A stretch of 64,000 nucleotides of DNA, taken from NCBI GenBank assembly GCA_007644065.1, contig VJWN01000010.1, forward strand, positions 1,116,001-1,180,000. Reading direction: 5' to 3'. The position numbers and the translations under genes were made by a program. The notes under the pieces are model-generated. The model was not told the origin of the DNA, searched no databases, and worked only from the letters and a program-made list of their open reading frames with translations. This stretch comes from Margaritispora aquatica (lineage: Eukaryota > Ascomycota > Leotiomycetes > Helotiales > Discinellaceae). Positions 23,801 through 34,945 of this stretch are shown one piece after another (the stretch's first letter is position 1; every line of letters starts with the position of its first letter).

Positions 23801-25410
23801 TTCTCAGCTGCTTTGGGTTTTCTCTTCTATTTGTTCCAGTGACGCAATTGAGAAAGAGACATCACTTCTTCAGTTGAGGGAAGCGGAACAGCCGCGCTGC
23901 TAGAAGAATGGCAGCTAGCCAATGAGCCGCACTGAGTGTTCTCAAACTGCTATGACTGGTGTCGAACGTCTTTTCAGAAAGCTCCATTTCAGTCCTATTC
24001 GAGCTTGCCCTGCAAATATCAATTCGCGGGTTGACTAGCTCAACGAGCTCTCTGGCATGGTTCCAGGGGGGCATCTTGACCTGATCGCCATGTCTTACTT
24101 GTTCATGACTTGGGTTGCGGACCAAGTCGTCATTGAAAGGATTCGAGAGAATTACCTTTCCTGGCTAACGATGATGTGTGGTACCCCGCCTTCGCCGACC
24201 TCACGGTTGACGAACCACATATTCTCCGAAATTCATTTGCAACTCGTGCATCTGCTCTTCGACCTCGTCGCCCAGTGCTGACCCCTCTCCCAAAGCTATA
24301 TCATACTACAAATAACTTGATGGGATCATTCTGAAACCCTCTACTCGTGTTTTGCAGAATCAAGAATAAAGGCATTGGCAATGGGCGTTTCCATGCTCTA
24401 TGTACATGATCATTTGTTCAATTTCGATAGACATGTGAAGAGCACGAGTGGAGGAAATCAGTCGCTGTTGCCGAGCTTTATTTTGTGTTTGACATGACTC
24501 TCTTCGCATGCGGTCTGATCTTTGTTTGTTTATACTCTTTTACTATTTTTAAATTATTTTTGGCAATCGATGGTGCTCAAGCAAGAATGACGATCATGTG
24601 CTTGTTACTAAACCTTTCTAGATACATCCATTGCCTATCTGGGAATCTCAATTATTTCCAAGGCGAACAGACAAGAAACCCAGGGTAAAGTTTCCATATG
24701 ATCTATTTGGGGAACAATCAAAGCGGCATAACCGTGTCATTTTCTCTATCAAAGTCGAAATTTTATCCAGAGCTATTTATTCTAGCGCTTCCAAGAGATG
24801 ATATTCTGATGGCACAATAATATTTGCAGCATCGCATGTGTTGGATTCTACTCAAATAACGTACGAGGCCGTCTGAAACAAAACATCACTCATGTGCTCC
24901 GTTTGCTATAGAGTAATACAATAGACATCCACACGACTCGTCTCCAAGATCCTACAGATGTCTCTTTAGAGGTGTTTTCGCGATCTATATCAATGGTAAG
25001 GGATCAACTGGCTTTCATTCATTTCCAACGCTAAGTCTTGAACGATGGGCTACGATCCTAGCAGGTCTAGTTTTCAACTGTTTTAATTCATTTGATTATC
25101 GTTGCTAAGAAAACGTCACAACGAATTTTGACCAGAGGGCTTATGCATTGGAGACGAAGGGTTTAAGCTCTTCAAGCACACATTTATGCCCGCAAGTTTT
25201 TGACAGATACCATTCAAAGTTCAGACTAGACAAAGTTTCGACTAGGAGAGTATCAAGTACTCATTGGTGGACAGTTCGCTTCTCCGCTCAAATTCCTCCG
25301 CTCCTCAATTTCACACTCAAAAACTCCTACACATTCTCTGGTTCCCTCTTCGTCCTGGACCCACCTCTCTAATCCCTCGAAAAGCACACTCCACAAGTCC
25401 TCCGCTCCTA
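20870..25410. other. Long intergenic region upstream of Rim15
   Basis: About 4.5 kb with no gene I can defend. It must include the Rim15 promoter and probably a long leader. Low-complexity tracts occur at 21421-21463 (GCCACT/GCCAAT hexamers) and 21544-21588 (G-rich). GTACTGTAC is at 22008-22016 and a 12-bp palindrome TACAGTACTGTA at 23064-23075. Several open frames of 60-125 codons exist on both strands, but none has a recognisable domain or consistent codon use. Confidence 0.5.
21544..21588 (+). repeat. G-rich GGTGGT/GGTGGG tract
   Basis: Forty-five bases made almost only of GGT, GGTA and GGGT units, about 700 bp upstream of the Rim15 start. It has at least four closely spaced GGG or GG runs and so could form a G-quadruplex. 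Confidence 0.8.
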
Positions 25411-26067
25411 TCAAAGTTGCCATTTCAACTTCCCACTGCCTGCGCCAGAACTACCACCTCCACCATCAACAACATCCCAAATCACCACCCTGATAACCAA
25501 CAACGTACCCCCCGTAATCGCGAACCCCACCAACAAGCCGCCAATAACCTGCACCGCATTCCTAACTCTTTTCCTCCTCTCGCGAACACTCTGCTCGAGG
25601 CCCAATTGCGTGCCTTCTGTTTCCAATTCTACATCGCCCTGGTGTTGGGCGAGTAGGCTTGTCTTAGTATCCTTTTCCATGTCGGCATTCTCATCATCAT
25701 CGTTTTCGTTTTCCTTCGAGGCGGGTGCAAACTCGCTTGGTTGTCTCATCCTTGGCCCCGCTTCCACTTCCGCTTCCACTCCCACTCCGAGACCACCAGA
25801 GCCACCCTCACTCTCTTTCCCACCCCACCACGCCTTTAATCTCGAAATGAAGTAGCCACCTCCCACTTTTCCTCGGCCCAGCCTAAGCGGGAGGTAGCCC
25901 GTCGTTTGTCTCAATGTTGTTTCTTTCGAACTGCTTATGGCACGATAGAGAGCGGAGGGGAGGTTGAAGAAGGAAGTCGAGTGCTGGGTGGGAGAGAAAA
26001 GTGACCCAGTATCGAAATCATCTGCGTCCATGAGCTTGGATTGGAATTGCGAGGAACGGAAGGGCAT
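25411..26067 (-). CDS. Hypothetical single-pass membrane protein
   Basis: I do not recognise the family. An uninterrupted 218-residue frame starts at the ATG at 26067 (MPFRSSQFQSK). The N-terminal 85 residues are mixed; a Gly/Glu-rich linker and an acidic Asn/Asp/Glu stretch (ENENDDDENAD) follow; residues 165-170 are a basic RERRKRVR cluster immediately before one hydrophobic segment of about 23 residues (VIGGLLVGFAITGGTLLVIRVVI). A Gly/Ser-rich tail ends in KLKWQL. The basic cluster before the membrane span suggests an N-cytoplasmic orientation. Codon pattern and architecture support a real gene; the function is unknown. Confidence 0.65.
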   Translation of the reverse strand: MPFRSSQFQSKLMDADDFDTGSLFSPTQHSTSFFNLPSALYRAISSSKETTLRQTTGYLPLRLGRGKVGGGYFISRLKAWWGGKESEGGSGGLGVGVEAEVEAGPRMRQPSEFAPASKENENDDDENADMEKDTKTSLLAQHQGDVELETEGTQLGLEQSVRERRKRVRNAVQVIGGLLVGFAITGGTLLVIRVVIWDVVDGGGGSSGAGSGKLKWQL

Positions 26068-27484
26068 TTTGGCGGTTGGTTTTAGGTATCGGTTTGAGCT
26101 TTGAGACGGTGGTGGATGTTAATTCCTGGAGTCTTGAAGTAGACGAAAGATATTAGATGTTGCTTCTGATGATTTAGTACGTAGCTACAAGTTTCTAACT
26201 GGGTGTTATATCACGATACCTAGCTTGGCGTTGGTTTTGATGGCATCGACTATGGCCGTGAAGTTATATCGTCACTTCAGGTATGAAATATCAAGACAGA
26301 TTCTTCGGTCCCGTTGGTTGGTGGGCAGGTATGAGTTCCTATATCGAATTTTTTTTTTCTGTCTGGAGATTCTACTTGTGACTGTGGTGATATAAGGGTT
26401 GTGAATACGATTAGCTGATTGATGGGCTTGCTTTGTTCTGTGTTTTGTGTGTCAAAGGTTCTAGTGGTTTTGATAGAGATGGAAATGATTCCAATGTTTC
26501 GCTTTTGATGTTGTGGTGAGGGTATTGATATAGTATAATGTTTCACCCGGAGGTAGGTCGTTGTGATTGTTGGAGTCCACGACGATGACGATGACCAGAA
26601 TTCGATCAGGCTTAATTGGTAGGATTCAATTCGTTTGTCACTTAAATAGACAAGTGTGAGCAAGATGTCGAGAGCCAATCTCAAAGCTCGGTTGGTTGAT
26701 CTGTTGGTTGGTTCGTAAGTAAGGACGGTTTTGTGTAACGTCTCCTGCTTTCTGCTTTGATTTGTAGTTGAGCGAGGCGATGGTGTGATTGTGCTGTAGC
26801 GATGGGGATCGTGAATGTGACAGGTCTGTTCGTTCTTTCAATTTCCCTGTTGTTTTGTTTTAATTTGTATTATTTTGTTTGGTATTGTATGTTTTGTGAC
26901 TGCTTGGCTTGAAGGTCCCCAGGTCGTTTTGGACCATATACCATAAGCTTGGAATGGCTAAGTATAAGCGAACGACATGGAGCTCAGCTCAGCTCAACAC
27001 TATCGTCAGTATACCGAAAATTTGGGCGGGCTGGAGTTAGAGATGAGGTGAGCAGAATATGTCAAGAAATGGAAGACAGGATGGAGGATAGAAATATTGG
27101 ATGTGAATGTACTCGCTAAGCTAGGTATTTCTTTGTTCTTTGCTGGGAAGGACTCGATGAGTGCGAATGCGTAGCTAAATAGAACATAAGGTCGAGGAAG
27201 GACAAAGAAGAAGAAACTTGATGAGCTTCTTTCGGATGTTTCTGCTTTTATTTTGACTTCCTGGCTATGCTTCTATCGTAATGTCGTGATATATTGCCTA
27301 TATACCAACCGGCGTTATACCAAACTTCGTGACTAGGTAAGGTAAGGTAGGTAAGTACTTTCCTCGCTAATTGATCAACACCCTCCCTCGCTTCCATAAC
27401 TTTCTGGGTATCTTTAGGGCAGGTGCCTCTTTCGTGGTCACATGATCGTCCTCTGTTATTCCTTCCTTCTACATCTACTCATCT
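26068..27484. other. Intergenic region between two minus-strand genes
   Basis: 1.4 kb holding the promoter of the single-TM protein gene and the 3' flank of the acyltransferase. A poly-T tract lies at about 26349-26357. No gene is evident. Confidence 0.55.
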
Positions 27485-28461
27485 TCAAGCTTTTGTTTTC
27501 TTTTCGGAAGCCCATTCCCTCCTCTTCTTCTCCAAAAACTCGCCCTTCTCTACCCATCTTGTCTCCAACCACTTCGCAAGCTCAGCATCTGACTCCGGCA
27601 AATCCTCCATGGGGATCCTCTTAACATCAACATGGAATCTAAATCCTTGCTTCCCGCTCAAGTCATCCAGACTCAGTGATGCCCAGATAGTAGGCGCGCT
27701 CAGGAACTTGCCATTGTGCTCGTAGGCGATCGTCATGTCGTACACGGCCTTGACGTGCTTGGCCTCGCGCAGATGCTGCACCGTCGTCACGAAGCCCTTG
27801 GTGCGTGGGTACAGGAGATTCTTGGGCACAGGTCGGTTCTTCTCCTCGCACCAAACACGGGCTAGCTCCGCTTTCTTGGGCGTATAACGAGTTGCTTCGC
27901 TGAAGCTGATGAGCCCTGAGTTGATATGTGATTAGCTTGAGATTGGTTTACCGCAGATTGGGATTGCTTACATGTAGGCCATTTTCGCTCCGTGATGCCC
28001 GCAAACACACGATCCAGCTCCGCCTTGTCCTTCGTCCACTGTCGGCTCACCATGGGCATGCCCATAGCCCAAATACCCCATCCGAGCAACGGCACGTTTC
28101 GCAGCTCAATCTTAGCGAACCATCGGCATCTACCGAGCATGCCAGCCTTAATGGCCATGGCTTGGATCATGTAGAAGTCGGTCCAGCTAACGTGGTTGGA
28201 GATGACGATGGCGGATTCGCCCTGTGGCAGTTCATCGCCCGACATGCTGATCTGCCCACCATTGCAGACCTCGAAGATCAGCGAGATCCAGTGCCAGACG
28301 ACTTTGGCAACGGCAGATGAGATTTCGTAGACGCCGTCGGGGAAGAAGTAGCTGAAGGGTAGCAGGACCGACAGGATCAGGTCCATGATGATCAACCCAC
28401 CTAGCCATGGTATGGCGAGCAGGAGGCCACGGACGATGGTGTAGATATTCCCGCCTGCCAT
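27485..28461 (-). CDS. Lysophospholipid acyltransferase (PlsC/LPLAT family)
   Basis: Membrane acyltransferase that likely re-acylates a lysophospholipid; closest in style to the yeast Cst26 and animal AGPAT5/LCLAT1 group, acting in ER or related membranes. Exons 27972-28461 and 27485-27915 (56-bp intron) give 306 residues. The N-terminus (about residues 8-50) is hydrophobic. The catalytic NHxxxxD block reads NHVSWTDFY near residue 96. The second key motif reads ISFSEATRYTP across the splice, so the usual EGTR is EATR. The middle block with RCRWFAKIELRNVPLLGWG matches the K-x-x-L-x-x-x-P-x-x-G substrate motif. The C-terminal part contains YPRTKGF. The frame is open upstream to 28686; the ATG at 28461 (MAGGNIYTIV) is chosen because it begins the conserved hydrophobic segment. 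The acyl acceptor cannot be told from sequence. Confidence 0.92.
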
Positions 28462-30587
28462 GTTTCTCGTTGGAATGTGAGAAAGGAAGAGAAGTTCACA
28501 ATCGAGAGTTCTGGTGGAGTGGTGTAACAAGCGGTCTGCGGCAGCATCGAGAAGTCGAGGTTGTACCTCGTTTTGCTTGGAAGATATGCATGTGCTTGTG
28601 CTCGTGCTCACTCCCCACCTCTGTCTGTGTGGCCTGAAAGTGTGATCCCAGGGTTCCACAGTCCACACCCACGGCAACCCCACCACTTACCATTCCCATT
28701 TAACTTTCAAAATGAAGGCGTTCCTGGCAGTCGAAGAATCTTTGAAGCACAAGGGGGTGGTGGTGTTACCTTAGGTTGTTTGTAGTCAATCATTTGTAAC
28801 TGCAACTATTGGGACGAAAATTCTGAATCCAATCCATTTCTATGTGGTGTCAAATCTAGCCCATGGTTCCATTCGGTTGTTTCAGTATGCTGAGGTATTC
28901 TTTCTGCACTGGACTAAGGACTTGGGATGACATGTTACTCTCAGCAAGATACTCGATCGAGCGGGAAGAGGGCCAACATTCAAAGATTCAAGGTCCAAAG
29001 CATCGACACTTAAAAACTCAAGCAGAATCGGATGAACTCTAGTTGGCGAGCGACAGCAGCAGTTCTATATGATCAGGTAGGCATACAGAGGCAGTGGTTG
29101 GGTGGCAGGGTGGGAGAAGGTTGATGCAAGGCAGTTGGCCGAAATCGAGGCCCGATTCAAGAGATGGAATACTCAAGTAGTAGGCCCGATATGCCAGAGT
29201 TGGTTTGGTGTGCTTGTTGCTTGTTTTACTTCATGAGAGATCCCCCTTAGAATGTGCATAAGATACAATTGAGTAGAAGTACATTGATGTGTGGGTGTTT
29301 AGGTGATGGCAATGAGAGTAAGTCCGAGAATATATTGAGATGTTAAGACAGTGCAGTGGGCAATCAGACGTTGTATATGATCTGGATGTCGATGTCGAAA
29401 TCACTACCAACTACAAATCACCTCAGCTTGTTGGCTGCAAGTACACTGATCATAAGGTATTGACCCTTGATACAAGATACTTAGAAAGCAAGACCCATCC
29501 AATCCCTTGCCTTACCTATACTGCCTTGTAGGGCGCATACGGATAAGTATAGTACAGTGACTGGACTGTACCTCATGCTCATGCTCATGCTCATGCCATT
29601 CGCATCTCTTCGCATTCAGGGATATCCAGGGATATTCCATCACATCACTTCTGGCTACTTACATGAACTCTCAGACTTCTAGTCTTAATGCTCACTCCTC
29701 AGTGGTTCAACTGGTTCAACTGGTTCACTGCAACGGCAACCTCCCGAGACGAGACTCCCCTGGCCTGGACTTGGAGTTCAAATGCTTCTATCTTTCTATC
29801 ATTTGTTCTTTTTCTTCCTAAGGGACTTTGAATATGGGTACATATTCCCATATTGGAGTCAGCTTACCCATGATAATGACCTAGAGCTCGGAAGGAATGG
29901 TAAGATCTAAAGTAAGATCTTACGTTTCGGTACTTCTCCATCACACTAGTTTCACCGTTCCCATAGTTCCCGGTCCAGATCCAAGCTCGTCCCCCCTCAA
30001 TAATAATCATAGCTCTTCTTCTTCTTTTCCACAGCTTCCAGTTCCGCTCAGATCTCTGTCCTCTTTCCGTGAACTAGCACTTCGAGGAAAACTCTATTCT
30101 TACCTTTAGATATCGGAGCTTTCTCCTTCATCTTTATACTTTATATACAATTCGAATCATCCATCGTCCCACAATCATCTGATGATAATACTGAGCACTC
30201 ATTTACACAAAGGATCATTGCTCATTGATCATTTTTGATATCGTCTCTGTCCTATCCAACCCCCTGTGGCGATCCAGTTAAGCTTCCAGCCGCCCATCCT
30301 CGGTCCTGACCTGTTCAACCTCGTCACGGTTTTGCTAAGTATTCCAAATACCTCACGACCCAGCCCCGCTACTGGCGCACAACACATCAGAAAGATCCAA
30401 TTTGCCATCATCCCGTGGACCTAGGAACTCAATCGCCCATTGTGCTGTCGGATGTCTGTAAGTGTCCAGATCTTTGGTACTTGGTAAGTTATGCACCTCA
30501 TTCTCCACTGAAGCTCCTTGAAGAATAAAGTCCCCCACCCCTCTGGAGTATGCGGCAGGATTCACATTCAGACAATCATCCCTTGCC
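28462..30587. other. Intergenic region between divergent acyltransferase and bZIP genes
   Basis: 2.1 kb holding both promoters. It contains the hexamer repeat (CTCATG)4 at 29572-29595, a 20-bp imperfect inverted repeat GTACAGT...ACTGTAC at 29552-29571, and a 9-bp repeat TGGTTCAAC from 29703. No coding region is supported. Confidence 0.55.
29572..29595. repeat. Tandem repeat (CTCATG)4
   Basis: Four exact 6-bp copies directly after a GTACAGT/ACTGTAC inverted repeat, about 1 kb before the bZIP start. Confidence 0.85.
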
Positions 30588-32012
30588 ATGATGCTCGCAG
30601 AGATGAAGGACATGGCTAATGAGGATCATGCAGACTACCGCTCTTCAGGACTCGATTGCTGGGAGAATTCAGCCTCTTCTCCCAATACCAGCGTCATGAC
30701 TTCGGCTTCCCCAGTCGATCAATATGGGAACAAATCCGGGGGAAGTGGATATGGAAGTGGGCAGTCGGATAGCGGGAAAAGTCCCTTGTCCATGAGCTTG
30801 GGCTTTTTGAAAACCCTAACAGAAAAGAAGAGTAGTACTCGTGGTATGTATAGGTTTGGATATTGGTGGTACGGATTCTGATGTACACAGTTGATGGCCA
30901 GCCACCCAAGAAACGAGGTCCAAAGCCTGACAGTAAACCTGCATTGACCAGGAGACAGGAATTGAATCGCCAAGCTCAGAGGTATGCATTCGTATATTTT
31001 CGAGAACTTATATACTTACAGTACACAGGACACATCGGGAACGGAAAGAACTTTATATCAAAGCTCTCGAACAAGAGGTTTTACGACTAAAAGAAAACTT
31101 CAGTTTGGTTTCACGCGACAAGGAAACACTTGCGGAAGAAAATCGACAATTAAAACACCTCCTGGCTCAGCATGGCATAGCATGGAGTGGGAGTGGTGGT
31201 GTTGACGAACTCGCACGAAATGCCAGTGTTGGATACACATCAAGTGGCAGCATCTCAGGTAGTTACGCCCCAGGGTCTCAATCCAACAGCCCTCCACCTC
31301 ACAACTACTCGCCCAACAACACCAATTCGAATTACACGAATTCTTCGCCACCTAATGGTTCAAATGGCCGCAGCGTGGCCGGGCAGCAAGTTCAACGAGG
31401 GGTGGACTATGATCAAGCGGGAATAGACTTTGTCTTAACGTACGCCGATCCAGCAAAATCATATATGTCGCCTCCTCATCAGTAGCTAACGGCACGGTGG
31501 TGGGCGCATAGGCTAGAACGACCATGCATGGATCATATGCAATTCCTCGTCCAGAGGTCAAGCGATTCAGAGGGTGACCCTTGCGGGCATGCTCTCATGG
31601 CTTCCTGTCCTCCGGTCCCAGATTTAGATGAGAGTCCGGACATCCCTTTCGGCCATGGGCAACTCCATTTGAACGGAACGGCCCCCAAGACCTGGGATTT
31701 GTCGAAACCGGACCTCGCCAACTTGCTCGACTTGAGTAAGCGACTGAATCTGGATGGAGAGATCACCCCCGTCATGGCTTGGGGTATGGTGCTTAGCCAC
31801 CCCAGGTTCAGTGAATTACGAATTGAAGACTTCGAAAAGTTGTGCCAGGAGCTTGGCGGCAAGGTTCGGTGTTACGGGTATGTTATTTTCTTTGATGCTG
31901 CTTTGGCTTACTGACATTGTCTAGATTTGGCGCTGTATTGGAGGAGTTTGAGGTGCGAGATGCTTTGGAGAGTGTTTTCTACACTAAGCCTGAGACGGGC
32001 ATGGTTTATTGA
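30588..32012 (+). CDS. bZIP transcription factor with fungal C-terminal domain
   Basis: Nuclear DNA-binding regulator. Exons 30588-30843, 30891-30981, 31029-31439, 31512-31877 and 31925-32012 sum to 1212 nt, 403 residues, all phases consistent. The basic region spans exons 2-3: KKRGPKPDSKPALTRRQEL, then NRQAQRTHRERKELYIKAL, a Yap-like N-x-x-A-Q-R contact core. A leucine zipper follows (LEQEV, LRLKENF, LAEENRQLKHLL). A Ser/Asn/Gly-rich linker leads to the conserved fungal domain FVLT/LERPCMDHMQF, GHALMASCPP and EITPVMAWGMVLSHPRF, ending GAVLEEFEVRDALESVF. The third intron (31440-31511) contains in-frame sequence up to a stop at 31484, but splicing restores the family motif LERPCMDHM and there is a good GCTAAC branch site. 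It is divergent from the acyltransferase. The regulated pathway is unknown. Confidence 0.92.
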
Positions 32013-32534
32013 AATGATGAAATGGGACACTAGAGAGAGCAAGTTGGATGGGGAGGCGTAAGAGCGTTTGATTTGATTGATAGGTATTCAAAGGACTTCG
32101 AGCATGATGAATTATTGAGAGCGCGATGGGTTATCAACTAGACCATGAATATTAGAGTAGTAGTAATCTCAACCTGAAAGTTGAAGTCATCCAAGTCTTA
32201 AGTTGCCGCGAGATTGACATGCAATAGTCAAGATATCTCAAGCTTCCAGATACTTGCGCAGATAACATGCAATTTAGAACTTCCATCTCCTGGTTTCGGA
32301 ACCAAGAACTGTAATACATATCTCAATACTTTTGCATACAAGTGACTAAATTTACAAATACCTACCTAGAATCTGACTACCTACCTAGGTAGAAAGTCGA
32401 GGCAAGTCATGTGACAAGGCCACAATCGGCAAGAACGACAAATTCTGCCCCACTTACCGCACATCGAGAAATATCACAAAGTCGACGACGATATTGCGAA
32501 CTTTACGGATATCGCCCTGAAGCACATCGCAATC
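32013..32534. other. Gap between bZIP and eIF3d genes
   Basis: 522 bp between same-strand genes. The palindrome TACCTAGGTA is at 32382-32391 within a TACC-rich stretch (32360-32395), about 150 bp before the eIF3d start. No gene. Confidence 0.6.
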
Positions 32535-34410
32535 ATGGCGCCAATCTCACTTTCCGATATTATCTCCTCCCTCCCTTCGGAGGATTCCTGGGGTCCATCA
32601 ACTTCCACGGAAACCACCCTAAATGGCGTACCATATGCCCCATACTCCAAAGGTGACAAGTTAGGTCGCATGGCAGACTGGACGACCGAAGGAAAGGATG
32701 GCAGAGATGGCAGAGGTGGAAGACAACAATACAACCGAAACTATAGAGGTTTGATCTTATGCCTCAATTTACTGCCATATAAACTACAAATGAAGTGAAA
32801 TATGCGGGGCGACAGTGTACTAACTCGTCAAACAGATCAACAAGTTTATGGCGCTGGTACATCTTCCCTCTTCGCCGTGCAAATGGCAGAAGATGAGTCA
32901 ACTTTCTCCGTCGTTAGCAACACTCGCGACTCGACAAAGACCAGGTTTGGACGCGGGGGAGCTTTTACGAGGGGGCGGGGTCAACGTGGTGGACGAGCAG
33001 ACACCAGAGGTGGTCGGGGACAGTTCCAGAGAGTTGGAGGACGTGGTGGTCAGCAAGGATACAACAACAGCTACGATGCGCGGGGAGGTCGTGGTGGTGG
33101 TGCGCGTGGTGGACGAAGATTCGGCTGGAAGGACTATGATAAGCCACAGCGCAACCGTGATGCATCTGTTAACATCAAGTCTGACTGGAAGATGCTGGAG
33201 GAGATTGATTTCAACCGCCTGGCTAAGCTGAACCTCGATACCGATGATGGAGAGGATCTCGACAGCTACGGTTTCCTCCACTACTACGATAGATCTTTCG
33301 ACAAGGCGACTGTCAAGAGTTCTGCTGAGCGCAGGCTCAATGTCATTGATCGCGCTGCATACAACGTTACCACCTCCTCTGATCCAGTTATTCAAGAGCT
33401 CGCCGAGAAGGATGAGGCTACGATCTTCGCCACGGATAGCATTCTTTCTATGCTTATGTGTTCTCCACGTTCCGTCTACCCTTGGGATATTGTCATTGTC
33501 AGACAGGGCAACAAGGTCTTCTTGGACAAGCGGGATAACGCTGCGCTGGATATGGTTACTGTCAACGAGAACGCAGCAGATGCTCCAATGGATGCTTCTG
33601 AGGGAAGCAAGGATGCCATCAACCAGCCAAGTGCTTTAGCCGAGGAAGCTACATACATCAACCACAACTTCACCAACCAAGTTGTTTTGGAGAACGAGGC
33701 CCAGAAGGTTGAGATGTCCCACGAAAACCCCTTCTACAACCCTGCTGAGGAGACTGAGCAAGCTGCCAGCAAGGCATACAAGTACAGGAGATTTGATTTG
33801 TCGCTTAACGATGAGGATCCAGTGCACTTGATTGTACGAACAGAGCTTGATGCAGTGCAGAAGAATGCCATCAGTGGTGATGATCAATTCCTTACCATCA
33901 AGGCATTGAACGAGTTCGATTACAAGGCGCAAGGAGCCGGAGGAGCTTTGGACTGGAGGACAAAGTTGGTCAGCCAACGTGGTGCTGTCGTCGCTACCGA
34001 GATGAAGAACAACTCTTGCAAGCTTGCACGATGGACTGTTCAAAGTATCATGGCCCGTGCCGATGTCATGAAGCTCGGGTAAGCCCCTTTTCCTTCGATT
34101 TTTGTATCATGCTAACATTATCAGATTCGTCTCCCGTGCAAACCCAAAGACAAACGACAAGCATGTCATCCTTGGTGTTGTTGGCTGGAAGCCTCGCGAT
34201 TTCGCCCAGCAGATGAACCTGTCTCTTTCAAACGGTTGGGGTATCGTCCGCACGATCGCCGACATGTGCTTGAAGCGTGAGGAGGGCAAGTACGTACTTG
34301 TCAAGGACCCAAATAAGCCTATGTTGAGGCTGTATGAGGTTCCTGCTGGTAGCTTCGAGGATGATGAGCAAGGCGATATCATTGAGGAAACTGAGGAGCC
34401 AGAGGAGTAG
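32535..34410 (+). CDS. eIF3d: Eukaryotic translation initiation factor 3 subunit D
   Basis: Subunit of the eIF3 complex that binds the 40S ribosome in the cytoplasm; eIF3d also contacts the mRNA cap in animals. Exons 32535-32748, 32836-34078 and 34125-34410 sum to 1743 nt, 580 residues. The N-terminus [19 protein letters not shown]...[20 protein letters not shown] is the eIF3d signature. Residues about 108-165 are an Arg/Gly-rich stretch with many RGG and RGR units. Then come [31 protein letters not shown], and the conserved core with [21 protein letters not shown] and [21 protein letters not shown], followed by [17 protein letters not shown] and an acidic C-terminus. Length matches fungal eIF3d. 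Introns are 87 and 46 bp. High codon bias fits strong expression. Confidence 0.97.
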
Positions 34411-34945
34411 ACACTGTTGGTTGGTCGGTTGGTCTGTGTTAGTAATTTGGTAGGGAAAAGAACATGGTTACGGTCATGGGCGAGCCTGAGCGGTTTGGGC
34501 ACGGCGTTTATGCATATGATAGCTTAGATGAAAATCAAGTCTGAGAGATGGTGCGATGAACATTCTGATGTCTATTATGAAAGCTGTCATGCCGAGTTTC
34601 ATAATGTGGTATGTCTGCTCTGTAATGAATTTTTGATCCAGACATCTTGCTCTATCTTCCTTCCCGAGAGATACTTCTTCTAGTTGGAACAAATATAAAA
34701 ACACCAATCGCATTGGTTCAGTCACAAACGAAAGTCAAATCCGCCTGCACTTGGCCGTAACGATTGGGCCATTGGCCATTCATCAAGCGACCTGACACAG
34801 CCGCGCAAGCACACCACACCACCTCAAGAATCTGATCAGGCTACCTCTCAACCGTCAAAACGATCTCAGTTTCTCTAGTTCTAAAACCCTCTCATCTCCA
34901 GCGACATTCAGATCAATACAGAAGAAAGAGACGGAAGAAACCAGT
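34411..34945. other. Gap between eIF3d and prenylcysteine oxidase-like genes
   Basis: 535 bp between same-strand genes, holding the eIF3d 3' UTR and the next promoter. The last 150 bases before 34946 are pyrimidine-rich (CT tracts), as is common in fungal leaders. Confidence 0.6.

Noticed and set aside
31440..31486. Bases after FVLT in the bZIP gene read as a coding end (stop near 31484)
   Set aside because: Splicing with donor GTACGC and a GCTAAC branch site joins FVLT to LERPCMDHM, the conserved motif of the family, so this is intron.
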